This document shows, piece after piece, positions 7,891-15,234 of a stretch of DNA of 64,000 nucleotides; position 1 is the first letter of the stretch; every line of letters starts with the position of its first letter. Made by a program: the position numbers and the translations under genes. Below the pieces are notes generated by a model. That model saw only the letters and a list, made by a program, of their open reading frames with translations, ran no database searches and was not told the DNA's origin. The stretch spans positions 1 to 64,000 of the forward strand of contig NZ_JADDIU010000006.1 in the NCBI RefSeq assembly GCF_016464375.1, written 5' to 3'. Source of the stretch: Bacillus renqingensis (GTDB lineage: Bacteria > Bacillota > Bacilli > Bacillales > Cytobacillaceae).

Positions 7891-7928
7891 GGGGGGCCAC
7901 TTCCATCGTAAAGCGGCTCACCCTTTTA
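7891..7928 (+). terminator. Intercistronic hairpin after EIIC
   Basis: GGGGGGCCACTT and AAGCGGCTCACCC form an imperfect stem followed by TTTTAT. It lies inside the operon, so it is more likely a partial terminator or mRNA-end stabiliser than a full stop. Confidence 0.45.
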
Positions 7929-7953
7929 TATCATAGGCAAAGGGGTCAGAAAA

Positions 7954-8178
7954 ATGATTGAGATTAGCTCTGCTGTACAACAAGAAAAAATTATTGAGTT
8001 ATTAAATAATTTTAATCAAGAGGGGATTCAATTTTCCTTTAAAGAAAAAAAAGGCATCAATCTCTATTTTGAAACAAACGCTAATGATTTGGAAAATGCA
8101 TCGAAAATAGCAAAATCAGCAATTAAAAGTCAGCCATGGGGTTCGGTTCTTTATTTCCGTACAGCCCCTGCTAAATAA
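7954..8178 (+). CDS. Small protein of unknown function in the PTS operon
   Basis: 74 residues beginning MIEISSAVQQEKIIELLNNF, soluble, predicted alpha/beta mix with a C-terminal strand GSVLYFRTAP. I do not recognise the family. ATG at 7954 follows CAAAGGGGTCAGAAAA. Co-oriented with its neighbours 14 bp before the next small gene, with codon use like theirs, so it is likely translated. It could be a small regulator of the PTS or of the hydrolase. Confidence 0.6.
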   Translation: MIEISSAVQQEKIIELLNNFNQEGIQFSFKEKKGINLYFETNANDLENASKIAKSAIKSQPWGSVLYFRTAPAK

Positions 8179-8192
8179 AAAGGATATACGCT

Positions 8193-8369
8193 ATGGCTAA
8201 AAGTGGATTGTTTCTCATTAGTATCGGCTGTCTCCTGTTACTGTTTAGTGCAAATGCAAAAACAGGGCAGTACAATATCCTTAATTTAACTACTGCACTC
8301 TTTCTTATTATAGTTGGTACTTTTCTAGTTTATAAGGAAAAGAAGAAGAATAAAAAGAACAAAGATTAG
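8193..8369 (+). CDS. Small two-helix membrane protein in the PTS operon
   Basis: 58 residues: MAKSGLFLISIGCLLLLFSA forms the first membrane helix, and ILNLTTALFLIIVGTFLVY the second, followed by a lysine/asparagine tail (KEKKKNKKNKD) that should stay in the cytoplasm. ATG at 8193 follows AAAAAGGATAT. Fourteen bases after the previous stop and close to the DUF3284 start, so it belongs to the operon. No family recognised; a structural or regulatory partner of EIIC is one possibility. Confidence 0.55.
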   Translation: MAKSGLFLISIGCLLLLFSANAKTGQYNILNLTTALFLIIVGTFLVYKEKKKNKKNKD

Positions 8370-8378
8370 GTGAATCTA

Positions 8379-8816
8379 ATGGAAATAGTAAGAAAAATGA
8401 ATGTGCCAGTTGAATTTCTTTTTGAGACAATTATTAAATCAGTTTTGTCAGATATCTATTCGCAAACGGGGAAAAAGATTTCAGAAAATCAACTGGCAGG
8501 ATTCGAATATATCAAGACGTTCGCAAAAAATAATAAAGCTACAATAAAAATTGAAGAAATCACTAAAAATAAATCCTATCAGTATCGAACAACTAGCAAT
8601 ATAAATGATTTTTTAGTGACTTATAAGGTTCACCCCCTTACGGAAGAAAGTTGTGAATTACACTATAGTGAGAAAATGGAGTCCTTTGGCTATCTGCAAA
8701 AAATAAATGATGCGTTTGTCGGCATTATTTGGTCTCGATTGAAAAAAAGAAGGTTTAATGCCATGCTTAACCAAATAGAAGCTAATTTTTCAAGTAAGGT
8801 CGTTAAAAATGATTGA
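8379..8816 (+). CDS. DUF3284 domain protein
   Basis: 145 residues from ATG 8379, six bases after AGGTGA; a GTG at 8370 is the alternative start. The whole length matches DUF3284 as I recall it: MEIVRKMNVPVEFLFETII, SQTGKKISENQLAGFEYIKTF, YxxTxNxNDFLVxYxVxPL and LHYSEKMESFGYLQKINDAFVG. This family is found next to cellobiose-type PTS genes; its fold resembles SRPBCC/START-like lipid or ligand-binding domains (inference) and no biochemical function is known to me. The context here, between EIIC and a MupG-like enzyme, is the typical one. Confidence 0.85.
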   Translation: MEIVRKMNVPVEFLFETIIKSVLSDIYSQTGKKISENQLAGFEYIKTFAKNNKATIKIEEITKNKSYQYRTTSNINDFLVTYKVHPLTEESCELHYSEKMESFGYLQKINDAFVGIIWSRLKKRRFNAMLNQIEANFSSKVVKND

Positions 8817-8900
8817 AGCTTATTGTAAGAACTAAAATATTTTTCGTCTTACTATATAAGTATAAATCCTAATAATTTCTATTCCATTGGAGGATGAAAA

Positions 8901-9986
8901 ATGGGGAATATTGGTGTATCGATCTACCCGGCAAAAAGCTCTTTTGAACACGACAAAGAATATCTTGATCTTGCTAGGAAATATGGTTTTACTAGAATTT
9001 TTACAAGTTTATTAGAAATTGAAGGAGACACAGTCGAGGTCATTACGAAGTTTAAAAGAATTATTGAATATGGCAACTCTATAGGGATGGAAACGATTTT
9101 GGATATCAACCCAGGATTATTTAACCAGCTTCATATTAGTTATGATGATCTTGGCTTCTTTAAAGAATTGGGAGCGGCTGGAATTCGTTTGGACCTTGGC
9201 TTTACTGGGTTAGAGGAAGCCCAAATGACAAGGAATCCATATGATATGAAAATTGAAGTAAATATGAGTAGTGGTACAAAATATATTGAGAATATTTTAA
9301 GCTACCATCCGAAAAAGGAGAATTTATACGCTTCCCATAACTTTTATCCACAAAGATACACAGGTATTTCACAGTCCCATTTTGAAGAGACGACAGCATT
9401 ATTTAATCAATATAATCTTCACACGGCAGCTTTTGTTACCTCACAGCAAGGAAAACTCGGACCATGGCCGGTTCAAACAGGCTTGTGTACATTAGAACAG
9501 CATCGAAACCTGAATCTTCATACTCAGGTCACTCATTACCGCTTAATGGAGACGATTGATGATGTATTAATTGGCAATGCCTATGCAGCTGAAGACGAAT
9601 TGAAAGCAATGTCAGAAGCTTATTTAAGCTTGTATCCATCCTTTGACATTGAATTAATTGATCGTATTTCAGATATTGAAAAGAAAATAATTGTCGATGA
9701 GATTCATCTATATAGAGGGGATCGCTCAGAATACATGATTCGTTCTACCTCTCCACGAATTAAATATAAAAGTGAGAGTATTCCGGCACATCATACGGAG
9801 CCGATAAAAAAAGGAGATATTTTAATTTGTAATAATGATTTTGGCCAATACAAAGGAGAGGCCCAAATCGCTTTAAAAGATATGGAAAACGAAGGAAATC
9901 GGAATGTTGTGGGACATCTTAAACAGGACTCAATCTTTTTATTAGATTATCTTAAGCCTTGGTCATCGTTTACGTTATCAATATGA
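8901..9986 (+). CDS. MupG-like TIM-barrel protein (DUF871), candidate 6-phospho-glycosidase
   Basis: 361 residues in two parts: a TIM barrel (about 1-235) starting GVSIYPAKSS with the LARKYGFTRIFTSLLE and LGAAGIRLDLGF segments, and a cyclophilin-like C-terminal domain (about 245-361; IHLYRGDRSEYMIRSTSPR). The family is DUF871, renamed MupG after the Staphylococcus aureus 6-phospho-N-acetylmuramidase that splits MurNAc-6P-GlcNAc. Here it sits in a lactose/cellobiose PTS operon with no GH1 or GH4 gene, so I infer that it hydrolyses the phosphorylated disaccharide imported by this PTS; the sugar is unknown. ATG follows TTGGAGGATGAAAA. Confidence 0.8.
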   Translation: MGNIGVSIYPAKSSFEHDKEYLDLARKYGFTRIFTSLLEIEGDTVEVITKFKRIIEYGNSIGMETILDINPGLFNQLHISYDDLGFFKELGAAGIRLDLGFTGLEEAQMTRNPYDMKIEVNMSSGTKYIENILSYHPKKENLYASHNFYPQRYTGISQSHFEETTALFNQYNLHTAAFVTSQQGKLGPWPVQTGLCTLEQHRNLNLHTQVTHYRLMETIDDVLIGNAYAAEDELKAMSEAYLSLYPSFDIELIDRISDIEKKIIVDEIHLYRGDRSEYMIRSTSPRIKYKSESIPAHHTEPIKKGDILICNNDFGQYKGEAQIALKDMENEGNRNVVGHLKQDSIFLLDYLKPWSSFTLSI

Positions 9987-10078
9987 TAAAAAAATGACTT
10001 TGTAGATAGGATTTTTCCGCAAGTTACAATTTAAGCTAGAAATAATGAAACAATAACTACGCCAAGGAGGGCATAGAT

Positions 10079-10396
10079 ATGAGAACGATTATGTTAGTAT
10101 GTTCAGCAGGAATGAGTACAAGTCTATTAGTTACAAAAATGCAAAAGGCGGCCGAAGCTAAAGGGATTGAAGCCGATATTTTTGCGATTTCCGCTTCAGA
10201 AGTTGATAATACTTTGAAGAAAAAGGATATTGATGTATTATTGCTTGGTCCACAGGTTCGTTTTATGAAAGCCCAATTTGAAAAAAAACTACAAGGCACA
10301 AACATACCAGTTGATTCGATTAACATGCAAGATTATGGCTTGATGAATGGTGAAAAAGTTTTAGAGGCAGCGATTAAATTAATTGAAAATAAATAA
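10079..10396 (+). CDS. PTS lactose/cellobiose-family EIIB
   Basis: 105 residues; the phosphorylation site is Cys8 in VCSAGMSTS, preceded by strand MRTIMLV. It takes phosphate from EIIA and gives it to the sugar bound by EIIC. The LLGPQVRFM segment is characteristic of the cellobiose-type IIB fold. ATG follows CCAAGGAGGGCATAGAT. It is 62 bp upstream of EIIA and completes the A, B and C components of one permease. Confidence 0.92.
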   Translation: MRTIMLVCSAGMSTSLLVTKMQKAAEAKGIEADIFAISASEVDNTLKKKDIDVLLLGPQVRFMKAQFEKKLQGTNIPVDSINMQDYGLMNGEKVLEAAIKLIENK

Positions 10397-10458
10397 TCAA
10401 AACAAAGAAATTAGCGGCCGAAGTCTATTTGGAAATGAGAAAAAGGGTGTTAAGCATA

Positions 10459-10776
10459 ATGAATAATGAAAATTTAGATATGATCGGATTTCAAATTATT
10501 AGTAATGTTGGTACAGCAAGAAGTTTAGTTATGGAAGCTTTAGCTGCAGCTAAAGACGGTGATTTTGTATCGGCCGAAGAAAAATTAGAGGAATCAAATC
10601 AATATTTTGTTGAAGGTCATAAAGTTCATGCTCAATTAATTCAAAAAGAAGCAGCTGGAGAGAAGGTGGAGTTTTCCTTGCTATTCATGCACGCAGAAGA
10701 CCAACTGATGAGTGCTGAAACCATTACCCTATTGGTTAAAGAAATGATTGAAATGTACAAGAGATCGGGTATTTAA
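10459..10776 (+). CDS. PTS lactose/cellobiose-family EIIA
   Basis: 105 residues from ATG 10459, a few bases after AAAAAGGGTG; an in-frame ATG 30 bases upstream is less well placed. All-alpha trimeric IIA fold with phosphoacceptor His78 in LFMHAEDQLMSAE, equivalent to His78 of lactococcal IIA-Lac. It receives phosphate from HPr. Last gene of the operon, followed by a terminator. Confidence 0.92.
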   Translation: MNNENLDMIGFQIISNVGTARSLVMEALAAAKDGDFVSAEEKLEESNQYFVEGHKVHAQLIQKEAAGEKVEFSLLFMHAEDQLMSAETITLLVKEMIEMYKRSGI

Positions 10777-10825
10777 TATGATAAAGTTCAACCTCTAAAT
10801 TTAGAATTTGAAATGTCTACTTATT

Positions 10826-10859
10826 AACGTTTCTTACACTTTGTAAGATGCGTTTTTTA
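10826..10859 (+). terminator. Terminator of the PTS-MupG operon
   Basis: AACGTTTCTTAC pairs with GTAAGATGCGTT around ACTTT, with six T residues after. The following 255 bases to the next gene are AT-rich with no feature I can support. Confidence 0.8.
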
Positions 10860-11114
10860 TTTGTCGCAATATCATTCGTAATCAACATCAAAATAATAAG
10901 AGTGCCAATTATCAAATCTTGAATTACCTATATTAGGAATACCAGGTTCATATGTAGGATACCTTAACAATAATGTAGAAGTTAGCCTATGGAAAAGGAT
11001 GTTAAGGTTGATACTATGTCAATAAAAAGTAAAAAAAATCCCTGGTATTAAAATTACTTCATTCCCACAAAAAATAAGATTTAGCAAGGAAAAAATTTAT
11101 TGGAGGAAAGAAAG

Positions 11115-12137
11115 ATGACAGAAAAACAGCAATTATTAACCTCGGCAGAAATGGCAAGTATTTGGACTGGTTATTTGAATGATAGTATGTCCAAATGCAT
11201 CTTAGGATATTTCTTAGCACATGTGGAGAATGAAGAAATTCGTTCTATTGTTCAGTTTTCTTATGACGTATCATCCAGCCATATTGAAAAATTAACGAAA
11301 ATATTTCAGGAAGAGAATCTGCCATTACCAACAGGATTTACAAATGATGACGTAAATATGAATGCTCCGCGTTTATATACGGATATATTCATGCTTACTT
11401 ATATTGAAAACATGGCTAAGGCTGGAATGCTTGCCTATAGTGGATTTATAGCCATGAGTGCTAGGAAAGATATCAAAAACTATTTTATAGAAGGACTTCA
11501 AGAGGTAACCAGATTATACGATAAAACCACAGATGTAGCCCTTTCAAAAGGCTTGTTTGTCAGGGCTCCTTATATTGCCTATCCAACAGAGACCGATTAT
11601 GTTGATACTCATAAATATTTAAGTGGTATTAATTTTTTCAGTAAACAACGTCCATTAAATGCCGTTGAAATCTCCCATCTCTACACTAACATTCAAACTA
11701 ATCTTATGGGTGCAAAATTGGCCCTTAGTTTTGCCCAAATATCACCTAGAAAAGAAATTCAAAAATGGATGTTAAGGGGGAGGGATACTTCAGAAAAACA
11801 TATTCAGATATTTACTAAATCACTAATAAAAAATGATATTCAACCGCCTGTTTCATCTGATATCAGTATTACAGATTCAACAATACCGCCATTTTCTGAT
11901 AAATTAACCCTATTTCATATGGGAATATTAAGTGCAACAGGAACGGGCAATTATGCAACGGCTGCCGCAGCCAGTCAAAGGACCGATCTTATTTTAAATT
12001 ATGAAAGGCTATCCCTTGAAATCGCCCAATATGCAAAGGATGGAGCCGATTTAATGATTAAATATGCATGGCTGGAGCAGCCGCCGGGAACTAAAGACAA
12101 AGATCAGCTAGCTCAAAAGAAAGATTCAGCTAAATAA
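11115..12137 (+). CDS. DUF3231 family protein
   Basis: 340 residues from ATG 11115, preceded by TGGAGGAAAGAA. Two ferritin-like four-helix repeats (about 10-165 and 180-330), each with similar openings (LTSAEMASIWTGYLNDSMSKC and LNAVEISHLYTNIQTNLMG), match the DUF3231 family common in Bacillus. The function is unknown; a coat or stress role has been guessed for relatives but nothing here proves it. A short Lys/Gln/Asp-rich tail ends the protein. Single gene with its own terminator. Confidence 0.8.
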   Translation: MTEKQQLLTSAEMASIWTGYLNDSMSKCILGYFLAHVENEEIRSIVQFSYDVSSSHIEKLTKIFQEENLPLPTGFTNDDVNMNAPRLYTDIFMLTYIENMAKAGMLAYSGFIAMSARKDIKNYFIEGLQEVTRLYDKTTDVALSKGLFVRAPYIAYPTETDYVDTHKYLSGINFFSKQRPLNAVEISHLYTNIQTNLMGAKLALSFAQISPRKEIQKWMLRGRDTSEKHIQIFTKSLIKNDIQPPVSSDISITDSTIPPFSDKLTLFHMGILSATGTGNYATAAAASQRTDLILNYERLSLEIAQYAKDGADLMIKYAWLEQPPGTKDKDQLAQKKDSAK

Positions 12138-12171
12138 TTTCATATATTTCTTTTCCCGCAAAAATAAAAAG

Positions 12172-12212
12172 CCTTTTAACCATGATTTATTAATGGTAAA
12201 GGGCCATTTTTG
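12172..12212. terminator. Bidirectional terminator between DUF3231 and bmr
   Basis: GCCTTTTAACCAT pairs with ATGGTAAAGGGC; T residues follow on both strands. Confidence 0.75.
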
Positions 12213-12289
12213 ATTGCCGGCACTTAAGCGAAAAGAGAAATCAAAGAAGAACCTTATAAAAAGCAAAAGCGCAGTTGAGAGGTGAGAAT

Positions 12290-13462
12290 TTAGCTATCTC
12301 CCTTAGTTCTTACCTGGGCAGGCTCTCTCCAAGCAACTGTGATTGCGATGCCCGCTACTAATAAAACTGTTGCAAAATAAAATGGGTAGTTGAGATTGAT
12401 ATCGAATAAAATCCCGCCAATAATCGGGCCAATAATATTGCCAATACTGGTAAACATTGAGTTCATGCCGCCAACAAATCCTTGTTCCTTACCGGCGATT
12501 CTTGATAAATAAGTTGTAACCGCCGGCCGCATCAAATCAAAACCAATAAATACTGTTACGGTTACAATCAAAATCGTCAAATAAGTATTAACGATTGTTG
12601 TTAAAAAGACAAGGACTGTTGAAAAAATAAAACAATATCGGATTAAACGGATTTCACCGAGCCACGTTGTCAGACGGCCAAAAAAGACAACTTGAAAAAT
12701 GGCGCCAAAAATTCCCCCGCCTGATATGATGATGGCAATGTCTTTTGGTGTAAAGCCAAATTTATGATCCACAAACAGTGAAAATAATGACTCAAAGGAA
12801 GATAAACCAAACTGGGAGATAAAAATGACCATAAACGAGATAAAGTACATCGGTGCAAAAATTCGGCGAAGACCTGTATCTTGTTCCGGCATTTCTTCAT
12901 TTTCAGGATTTCGCTCCGGCTCACGAAGCAGGGTAATCGATAAAATGGCTGCAATTAATCCCAGACCCGCGGCAAAGAAAAATGGCAAGCGGGTACCAAT
13001 TTCTCCTAAAAATCCGCCAATCCCAGGTCCAATAATGAAACCCGTTGAGATTGCTGCTGACATATAGCCAAGTGCTTTTGCCCGTGTATTTAACGTGGTA
13101 ATGTCTGCTATAAAGGCCGTTACAGCAGGCATAATGAATGCTGCACTGATGCCGCCGAGCATTCGTGAAATAAACAGACTCGCAACCGTTTTGCCGATTC
13201 CGAATAAGAATTCCGATACAGCAAAGATAATTAATCCGATGACGATTAACCTTTTACGGCCATAGCGGTCGACCCAACGGCCTGCAATTGGCGACACAAT
13301 CAACTGTGTAAGTGCAAAAGCCGCAACCATGTAGCCAACCACAGATCCAGATATATGTAGCTCGTTCATAATTGTCGGGGTAACAGGAATTACAAGGCTA
13401 ATTCCTAAAAAAGCGATTAACAGATTCATCAATACAATGACTAATGCCGTTGACTTATTCAT
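12290..13462 (-). CDS. bmr: Bmr-type multidrug efflux MFS transporter
   Basis: 390 residues, twelve membrane helices, DHA1 family of the major facilitator superfamily, exporting hydrophobic cations by proton antiport. The sequence is very close to what I recall of Bacillus subtilis Bmr throughout, including ISLVIPVTPTIMNELH (22-37), motif A GRWVDRYGRKR (61-71), antiporter motif C GPGIGG (145-150) and FDLMRPAVTTYLS. The start is ATG at 13462, with AGAGGTG eleven bases upstream. No BmrR-type regulator is adjacent, so control is not obvious here; blt-like paralogues cannot be excluded. Confidence 0.85.
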   Translation of the reverse strand: MNKSTALVIVLMNLLIAFLGISLVIPVTPTIMNELHISGSVVGYMVAAFALTQLIVSPIAGRWVDRYGRKRLIVIGLIIFAVSEFLFGIGKTVASLFISRMLGGISAAFIMPAVTAFIADITTLNTRAKALGYMSAAISTGFIIGPGIGGFLGEIGTRLPFFFAAGLGLIAAILSITLLREPERNPENEEMPEQDTGLRRIFAPMYFISFMVIFISQFGLSSFESLFSLFVDHKFGFTPKDIAIIISGGGIFGAIFQVVFFGRLTTWLGEIRLIRYCFIFSTVLVFLTTIVNTYLTILIVTVTVFIGFDLMRPAVTTYLSRIAGKEQGFVGGMNSMFTSIGNIIGPIIGGILFDINLNYPFYFATVLLVAGIAITVAWREPAQVRTKGDS

Positions 13463-13557
13463 ATTATTTTACACCTCTAAACGAACATTATATCATACAA
13501 AATATCTACCGAAAATAGAATCCGACGCTATAAAAGGAATAAAAATCGTGTTAATTG

Positions 13558-13598
13558 AAAAAAACAGCACATTAAAACCAGACTCTGATTTAATGTGC
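13558..13598 (-). terminator. Terminator of the thioesterase gene
   Basis: GCACATTAAA and TTTAATGTGC form a 10-bp perfect stem, followed on the minus strand by a run of T residues. Confidence 0.75.
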
Positions 13599-13695
13599 CC
13601 GCTTACAATATTCTTTTTATAACTTTAGTCTATTGAATCAGCCGCTTAATTAAAAATAACCACCAATTTTTTAGGAAGCACTCCAATAAAAAGAG

Positions 13696-14094
13696 CTATC
13701 CTTTTACAAATAAAGAACGTAATTCATCTGGGAGTTCACGGCTTTTTCGCGTGACGGCATCCATTGTTACACTTGTTATCAATGCATCGGCGCACTTTTC
13801 ACCATGTTGATTATAAATTTCCTGCAGCAATACATAACTGCTTCGACCAACCTTTTCAGGCTTCGTATGAATCGAAAGCCGATCATTCTGTCGACACTCT
13901 TTCCGATAATTAATATTAATGTTAACCGTCACGGTTTGGATACCCATTTTCAGAAATCGATCATACGGCAGCCCGGCATGCTCATACCAGCTTTCACGTC
14001 CCCATTCAAGATATTCTAAATACTTTGCGTTGTTCACGTGACCATTGACATCAATTTCTGTAGATCGGACAATGATTTCTAGTATATCCTCCAT
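13696..14094 (-). CDS. Acyl-CoA thioesterase, 4-hydroxybenzoyl-CoA thioesterase-like hotdog fold
   Basis: 132 residues from the second ATG (14094), which is correctly spaced from AGGTGG; the first ATG (14100) is one base from it and unlikely. The motif DVNGHVNNAKYLEYLEWGRE (Asp15 onward) carries the catalytic Asp of the 4HBT/FadM group, and the remainder gives the helix-wrapped antiparallel sheet. It would hydrolyse acyl-CoA or acyl-ACP thioesters in the cytoplasm; substrate length is not visible. Monocistronic. Confidence 0.85.
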   Translation of the reverse strand: MEDILEIIVRSTEIDVNGHVNNAKYLEYLEWGRESWYEHAGLPYDRFLKMGIQTVTVNININYRKECRQNDRLSIHTKPEKVGRSSYVLLQEIYNQHGEKCADALITSVTMDAVTRKSRELPDELRSLFVKG

Positions 14095-14302
14095 CGACAT
14101 TCCACCTATTCTTAACTTTTATTACTATTATAACGGAATGTGGTGAATCTGGAATATTTTTTATTATCACGTAGGTAAGTTGCTGTTTTCCTACTCAGTC
14201 GGGGCCCTATTATTATGGATATTAACTGACAACTTATTAGTAATTAAAACGTTTAGGTAGAAAAAACAGAAAGACTTATCCATGGGATTTTAAGTGCTGT
14301 GG

Positions 14303-14308
14303 TATAAT
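14303..14308 (+). promoter_or_regulatory. -10 box of the first small coiled-coil gene
   Basis: A perfect TATAAT in the context TGTGGTATAAT, 25 bases before the ATG at 14333, with GGACGGAG between. It fixes the start downstream of an apparent in-frame upstream codon at 14294. No clear -35 is visible. Confidence 0.5.
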
Positions 14309-14332
14309 AGAAAGAAAAGGACGGAGAATAAA

Positions 14333-14578
14333 ATGGAAGATATCTTGAAACAAATTCTGAATGAAATAAAGGATTTAAAATCAGGACAAGAAGAATTAAA
14401 ACTGCCTTTTAAGGCACAGCTAGAAGCGATTGAGAAAACAAATGCAGAACTTTCAGGATTTAGAGAGGATACATCTGAACGTTTTGATCATATCGAAAGG
14501 CAAAACCGTTTTTTCGACAGCGACTTAGAGCATTTGAACAAAGAAGTTAACAAGATTAAAAGAGATTTGCGTAATTAG
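14333..14578 (+). CDS. Small coiled-coil protein
   Basis: 81 residues: an N-terminal helix MEDILKQILNEIKDLKSGQ, then heptad-like runs ending in DLEHLNKEVNKIKRDLRN. Highly charged, no membrane helix or cysteine. The start is ATG 14333 (GGACGGAG upstream), supported by the TATAAT box. Similar N-termini are seen in many Bacillus small proteins of unknown role. It faces another coiled-coil gene across a shared terminator, and a third lies at 51961. Confidence 0.65.
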   Translation: MEDILKQILNEIKDLKSGQEELKLPFKAQLEAIEKTNAELSGFREDTSERFDHIERQNRFFDSDLEHLNKEVNKIKRDLRN

Positions 14579-14615
14579 ATATATTTTTCAAGTAATTTCT
14601 TTTTAAAAAATAAAC

Positions 14616-14653
14616 AAAACGTAGTGGGTTTCTATATAATTCCCCTACGTTTT
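14616..14653. terminator. Bidirectional terminator between coiled-coil genes
   Basis: AAAACGTAGTGGG pairs with CCCCTACGTTTT (one mismatch); T-rich on the minus strand and a short T run on the plus strand. Confidence 0.7.
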
Positions 14654-14702
14654 AATATCATCTTCTTAACCCATCATCTAATTTCCACAACCTATTTTCC
14701 AA

Positions 14703-14735
14703 ACAAAAAAGCAGGAAGTTTCGTCCCCGCTGTTT
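14703..14735 (-). terminator. Terminator at the end of the second coiled-coil gene
   Basis: Minus-strand stem AGCGGGGA/TTCCTGCT followed by six T residues, immediately after the stop codon. Confidence 0.55.
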
Positions 14736-15068
14736 TTATTGCCGTGTACAACGACTTTCAAGTTCAAATATTCGTTGTTCTAGTTCTATACTTTTATGTT
14801 CGATAAAGTTTATTTTTCTACTTACGTGTTCACGATTGTTGTCCAATTTTTCACCGTTTTGGATGACTAGCTTTTCAAGGGATTCGAAACGTTCATTAGC
14901 TTCCTGACGAAATTCGTTTATTTCCTTTTTTACTTCGTTAAATTTTCCATTCATTTCTTTTTTTGCTTCGTCGAATTTTCCGTTCATTTCCTTTTTTACT
15001 TCGTCAAACTTTTCGTCCATTTTATTTGTTAAAGCTTCGATTGCTTTTAAGATGTCTTTGTTTTCCAT
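14736..15068 (-). CDS. Coiled-coil protein with 11-residue repeats
   Basis: 110 residues, almost wholly charged helix. Residues about 17-50 are a tandem repeat of 11-residue units of the form (N)GKFDEAKKEM, encoded by 33-bp DNA repeats, which predicts a right-handed or straight coiled coil rather than a canonical heptad. A second helical segment follows. ATG at 15068 is nine bases after AGGGGGAG. No known function; relatives are annotated only as hypothetical. A scaffolding or DNA-associated role would be a guess. Confidence 0.7.
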   Translation of the reverse strand: MENKDILKAIEALTNKMDEKFDEVKKEMNGKFDEAKKEMNGKFNEVKKEINEFRQEANERFESLEKLVIQNGEKLDNNREHVSRKINFIEHKSIELEQRIFELESRCTRQ

Positions 15069-15234
15069 TTATGAGATCTCCCCCTTTTCAGCCTGTATTT
15101 ATTTCATTATAACAGGTAATTCCCTTATTATCACATACGAGAAGGGCTAAAGCCCTTTTAGTCTACCAATATTAATACATTCATGATAATATAGTGATAC
15201 AAATAGAATACTAATTGGGATTTGAGGTGTCTCC

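Noticed and set aside
10900-11040. Short frame resembling a GSYVGYLNNN peptide between the PTS operon and DUF3231
   Set aside because: No start codon with ribosome site and no recognisable family; treated as non-coding.
13437-13622. 61-residue frame upstream of bmr
   Set aside because: Covers the bmr promoter and the thioesterase terminator; no ribosome site.
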